NCBI GenBank assembly: GCA_033239125.1
Contig: BSWB01000005.1
Span: 137,636,494 to 137,700,493 of the forward strand
Length of the DNA: 64,000 nucleotides
Direction: 5' to 3'
From: Fagopyrum homotropicum
Lineage: Eukaryota > Streptophyta > Magnoliopsida > Caryophyllales > Polygonaceae
Both the position numbers and the translations under genes were made by a program. Shown here piece after piece: positions 59,701 to 64,000 of this stretch (positions are counted from its first letter, which is position 1; each line of letters starts with the position of its first letter). Below the pieces are notes generated by a model that had not been told where the DNA came from, did not search any database, and worked only from the letters and a program-made list of their open reading frames with translations.

Positions 59701-61706
59701 CTCTATAGTCAGGCTCTTGCTTTCCTTCATGGCATAACACCAGAAGGCTTCGCAACTCTGTGCTATCAGTCTCGCTACCCTCACTGCACTGATAACTGTG
59801 CCTGACTTTCTGAGGTCCCAACCTCGGAATATCACCCTATGACCCTCCTCAGTGGCAACGGTCATTGTCCTCTTACCAATGTCTAAGACTGTTCCGTGTC
59901 TCTTCATCCAATCTATCCCTAGAATCACATCCTCATGAGCTAAGGGCATGACTAGAAAATCTACTAGCTAGTCTCGATCTCCCATGCGAACAGGACATCC
60001 ATAAATCTCTCTAGTCCCTCTTACCTTACTCTCATCAGGTAAGCCTATCATATAAGGTATCCCCTCTACAGTAGCTAAGGACAACCTATCTACGCATGCA
60101 TCAGATATGAAGGAGTGTGTGGCACCCGTATCAAATAAAACTCGTGTAAGTCATGAATCTGGATCGTACCTGTGGCAGTCGGTGCATCTGGCTGATCAGC
60201 ATCTCTCAACTCAAACACTCGTGTCTGAGCTCCTCTAGTATCAGTTACACTACCACGTCCTCTGCCCCGACTTGAACCCTGCATAGAACTCTGTGGTGGT
60301 GTGTGTCCTGGAGCCCTGTAGGACTGCTGTTGACCAAGAGCTCTGTATTGCTACTGCTGACTCGGAGTCCGGTACTGTGGCGGTCTCTGTACACTCCCTG
60401 ATAAGCCTGCAGGAGAAGAACCCTGCTGAGATGGAGCCTTGCCCTGACGGCAGAATGTAGCTCTATGTCCAACCTTGCCGCACTGGAAGCAAGTCACTGC
60501 TGGCTTCGTGCAGTTCGATCGGATGTGTCCATAGCCACTGCAGTTGTGGCACTGTAAGCCACTAGCTGAAGTCTGACCAGTAGTTGTATGGCTATGTCGC
60601 CCCTGAGTCTGTCCTCGTCCAAAAACAGCTACCCCTGAACTACCACTAGCATAACCTGTCCTCTGCCGCTTATCCGGCCTGTCTGACTGAGCAGCTCTCC
60701 TCGACACTAGTCTGTCTCTCTCATATGCAGATGCTCTATCCTGATAGTCTGACAGAGTCTCACAGCGAAATCCTATCAGGTAGGAACGGGTACTCTCTCT
60801 CAATCTCCGTGAAAAGAGATAGACATGCTGCTCCTCAGGAGGTGCAGCTGGTCCAAGCAGTGTCAGTTCCTTCTGGAACTTCTTGATGGCAGCAGTAATC
60901 GGAATGTCCTCAAATCCTGCCTCAATGAAGTCCTGAAACCTCTCTCTCCTCAAAGAGACAGGACAATATTTGTCTCTAACAATGCTCCTCATCTGCTCCC
61001 AACTGGTGACTCGACTGCGTATGGTCCGCCACCAGGAATGAGCATCCTCAGTGAAACATGTCTGCACCAAGTCCACCTGTCGGTCCTCTGGGCAACGAAT
61101 TGCCTCTAATGCAGTCTCCACCTGTCCAATCCAGTGCTCCACCTCCAGTCCTATCTCTCCACTAAATGAGGGGACCTTCTGAGAGTTGAAAGCCTTCAAC
61201 CACTCATCCGGCCTCGGTGCTCTAGCCCTAGTAGGAGCTCTATCAGTCACAACTCTCCTCTCAGGTACAGTTGGCACCTGAGGAGCTCCCTGTGTCACCT
61301 GGACAGATCTAGCCGGTACTGGTGGTACCTGGGTAAGTCTCTCTGCCCTAGCAGCCTCCTCCATACGCTCAACGTATGCTCGGTACTCTCTGTACTCAGT
61401 CGCTCCAATGGAAACACGTCCTGACTCCGTCAAACGTGCTCTTTGTGCTCCAGACCTAGCAACGGTCTCATTCCTGACCTCAAGACCTACACTCTCAGCT
61501 ACCTCCTCCACTCCAGCCTCTGGCATGATCACTGCTGGGGGATCCTCTCGTGGAGCTCGACCTCGGCCTCGGGCTAGTGGAGGTCTACCTCCACGACCGC
61601 TTCCTCTAACTGTAGGGGTCCTATCTCCCCTACCTGGTCCAGCTGGAGGGAGAGGTGGACGACCTCTGCCTCGACCAGTAGCTAGCGTAGCTCTAGTACG
61701 TGCCAT
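56780..61706 (-). pseudogene. gag-pol of element 2, broken
   Basis: Starting at ATG 61706 (MARTRA), Gag and two zinc knuckles are intact. Lesions follow in order: TAG at 60351-60353 in a Gln run, a 4-nt net loss near 60145 at the start of protease, TAG at 59968-59970 after protease, and a one-base loss near 57047 just before the chromodomain. Between the last two, a 972-codon frame (59949-57031) retains reverse transcriptase (FIDDILVYS), RNase H (YSDASK) and integrase (HHCC and D, D, E core). The chromodomain continues in the next frame to a stop at 56780. It cannot make the full polyprotein. Confidence 0.93.
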
Positions 61707-61960
61707 CTGCACAAAGGATAATAACTATAGTTACTACTAGCTAAAGGTCCAAAAGTCCAACTACAGTAAAACCTAAAGTCCATACTAAGCATACTGAGAT
61801 CCGCGGTAGTAGTGGTGGTCAGCCGTACTTTTCTATTCCCAACCAGACTATGCATGCATTTGAAAACCAAAAATTCTCTTTTTAAAACTCAGACCCCTTT
61901 TCGGGTTCTGCTTAAAACTTATTCGGTCTTTCAGAAGATTTCAAGTGCCATTGTTGTCAA

Positions 61961-61978
61961 CCTAGAGCTCTGATACCA
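61961..61978 (-). other. Primer binding site of element 2
   Basis: Read on the minus strand, TGGTATCAGAGCTCTAGG lies three bases from the 5' LTR, as in element 1, and is complementary to initiator tRNA-Met. Confidence 0.9.
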
Positions 61979-61981
61979 TGT

Positions 61982-63261
61982 TGTAACACCCCGAATTCTC
62001 AGAACTCGGAGTATTACTGGTTAGGACCTCACAATGGGTCCCGACCTCAGTTTGACAACAACATTACTAGGATCTTGCAACAAGACACAAATAAAGAAAC
62101 CGAAATTCATAAAGATAATATTTTTAGGGTAATGAATGCAACACTGTCTAGCAGCCTAAAGTACTTAAACAAAAGAAAAGAACAACTGTCTTAACCAAAT
62201 GAAAGGAAAGACAAACACAACCCCAACCCCCACTCTAAGGAGTACGGAGACCCGGCTGACCACTACTTCCGGATCACTCAGCTGCTGGTCTAACCTGCAG
62301 TAAATCTAAAAACACAACAAGAGGAACCGTTAGCTAGTTATCTAAATATTAGCAGAATAATAGTAGCACACACACACACATAAAATATAAACACCCATCA
62401 TGCTTTCAAACAAGTCCGTTTTATTATCTGAAGTTAAGTTACTCTTTCACGCTAATGATACTTATTTTGTGACACGAGGGATTCCCAAACCTCGCCTCCG
62501 CCCCCGTGTAACCATCAGGAATGGATCCGATGCATCTCACCTTGTACCTGCCTGGTCTGGGTATAGAGAACCTCCCAGTCTCCTGTCAGAGCTGGGCAGT
62601 GATGTCACGGCCCGTTATACATACACTTGGGCCTTAAACGTAATAATAACAGTCGTCCTAGCAAGTTATTATTATTAAACATGCAAATAGCACACACAAC
62701 TACTATCACTCAACTAATATCCAGAAACTGGCTAAGTAAGTCGCAAGGACTTACCTGAGTCAAAAACACTCTAACACTCCTCAAATAGTCCGTACTCGTG
62801 GTAACTCAAGCGCCTGTCAATGAAGGCATGTGTATCAAAATCACATCTCAATGTCCAACCTCATGCGAAGGAATTACGGAAAAAGATTCTCATACGGTGA
62901 AAGACCGTTTTACCCTTAGTGCCGATAATTCTCTGAGTCACTTCTTGACTTCTAATATTTCTTTTTGAACGCTTTTCAAATATCTGACTACTCCAGAATG
63001 GTTTACTAAAGTCATAATATTAATCTCATCCACTCGTCATCTAGAACCACATTTCTTTATTCTCGGTATTATCTAATCTTATATATATCTATATATATGC
63101 CTACTTATGTGCATACTATCTTTCCTTCCAATTCTATAAATCCGTCACTCTTAGGTATTTATACATGTGTATATATATATATTTACATATATATATTTTC
63201 CTCCTCGTACGGATATAAGCACACTTCCGTAATTGAATGTATATATGTGCTTATATGTAAC

Positions 63262-63309
<48 letters not shown>

Positions 63310-64000
63310 CAATTCAACTTATTCATACACATCTCGCATCTCCATTCACGTTTTTTTTTTTTACAACATACTAGTACAGTACCCGTATATATATGCATAT
63401 TTATGTCTCTTATACCTATCAATTATACATATATACATACTGCAGAGGAAAGACGCATTCAGCATCTAGTCTACATATATACATACCGCAGAGGAAAGAC
63501 GAAGCGGAGCAGACGGCTTACCGGAGTTGCAGTCCGGCTGGGAGGTCCTAGGCGGCACCGAGCTGCAGTCCAAGGCAGGGAGGTCGGGGCTGGTGCAACA
63601 CAGCAGCCGCAAGGAAGGTTAGCAGCGCATACCGGAACCGAAAGAGGGAAGGGATGGGCGGACTCACCTCGTCACGCGTCGGCACAGGGAAAGGGCTCAG
63701 CGGGAGGCGGCGGCTCACTGGCGGAAGGTTTGGGCTGGTGGTCGACCGAATCCGACGGCGGCAGGCTGGGTGGTGTGGCGTGGCTACCGACTGTAGAGAG
63801 GCGGCGAAGTCAGCGTCTTCGGACTCGAAACAGAAGGCGCGGGAGAAGGAAGACGGAAGGAAAAAGGAGGCCAGGATCTTACCGGCTTCACTGTGACGGA
63901 CGGCGGAAGAGTGCGGCGCAGGCACGGTGGCGGCGCTCCGGTGGAAGGCGGAAGAAGGTTGCCGGTCGATTGCTGCGAGTCTGGCTTGCGAGATAGAAGG
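61982..64000 (-). repeat. 5' LTR of element 2 (incomplete at window edge)
   Basis: It starts TGTAACACCCCGAATT and follows the 3' LTR closely to the last base of the window. About 400 bp should remain outside. A (TA)n tract at 63265-63306 is much longer than in the other LTR. Confidence 0.93.

Larger units (their letters stand above)
54146..64000 (-). mobile_element. Ty3 chromovirus element 2, minus strand, cut by the window edge
   Basis: Same family as element 1 (Gag and Pol closely similar throughout) but in the opposite orientation and with different LTRs. The order from low coordinate is 3' LTR, polypurine tract (read in reverse, 56562-56577), pol, gag, primer site, 5' LTR. The left flank is ATCAA (54141-54145). 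The matching duplication is beyond position 64000 and cannot be checked. The visible parts of the two LTRs differ by scattered substitutions and by TA-repeat length, and gag-pol carries at least four lesions, so it is older than element 1. Confidence 0.93.

Overview
This is nuclear DNA from a flowering plant, almost certainly a eudicot. The evidence is GT-AG spliced genes with plant orthologues (DXS, SPL7, RPL13, complex I NDUFA8-type, mitochondrial bL33), AT-rich intergenic sequence, and plant-type Ty3 chromovirus LTR retrotransposons, hAT-like MITEs and foldback elements. I cannot name the species from the sequence.

Layout. (1) 1-1.1 kb: the 5' part of a minus-strand DXS gene (first enzyme of the plastid MEP isoprenoid pathway), running off the left edge, with a MITE in its third intron. 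(2) 1.1-14.7 kb: repeat territory. It holds an old solo LTR, a small non-autonomous element, tandem repeats, hairpin motifs and a 3.6-kb element with terminal inverted repeats that carries broken Ulp1-like and FAR1-like coding pieces; further inverted-repeat elements flank it. (3) 14.7-18.6 kb: a compact divergent pair, mitochondrial ribosomal protein bL33 (minus) and the NDUFA8-type complex I subunit (plus). The NDUFA8 intron holds an inverted copy of part of its own exon 1. (4) 20.1-29.2 kb: a 931-bp foldback element, then a ten-exon SPL7 gene (copper-response SBP transcription factor). (5) 30.4-31.0 kb: a hAT MITE with a perfect 8-bp target-site duplication. (6) 31.8-33.7 kb: cytosolic ribosomal protein eL13 on the minus strand, with a telo-box promoter. 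(7) 33.8-64 kb: almost only transposable elements. A very young Ty3 element (two 2,501-bp LTRs with three differences seen by eye) sits inside a small foldback MITE. After it come a relative of the small element at 4.8 kb, a 2.8-kb solo LTR, a decayed LINE 3' end, and a second Ty3 element of the same family on the opposite strand, broken and cut by the right window edge.

The host genes are housekeeping or metal-homeostasis genes and do not form a pathway cluster. The divergent bL33/NDUFA8 pair is the only arrangement with an obvious functional theme (mitochondrial biogenesis). I found no convincing new biological system. The most notable signals are the CAG/CTG-context nonsense changes in both retroelements, the template-switch-like rearrangement in the NDUFA8 intron, the composite element with a Cys-to-Ser Ulp1 remnant, and hairpins conserved between LTR subfamilies.
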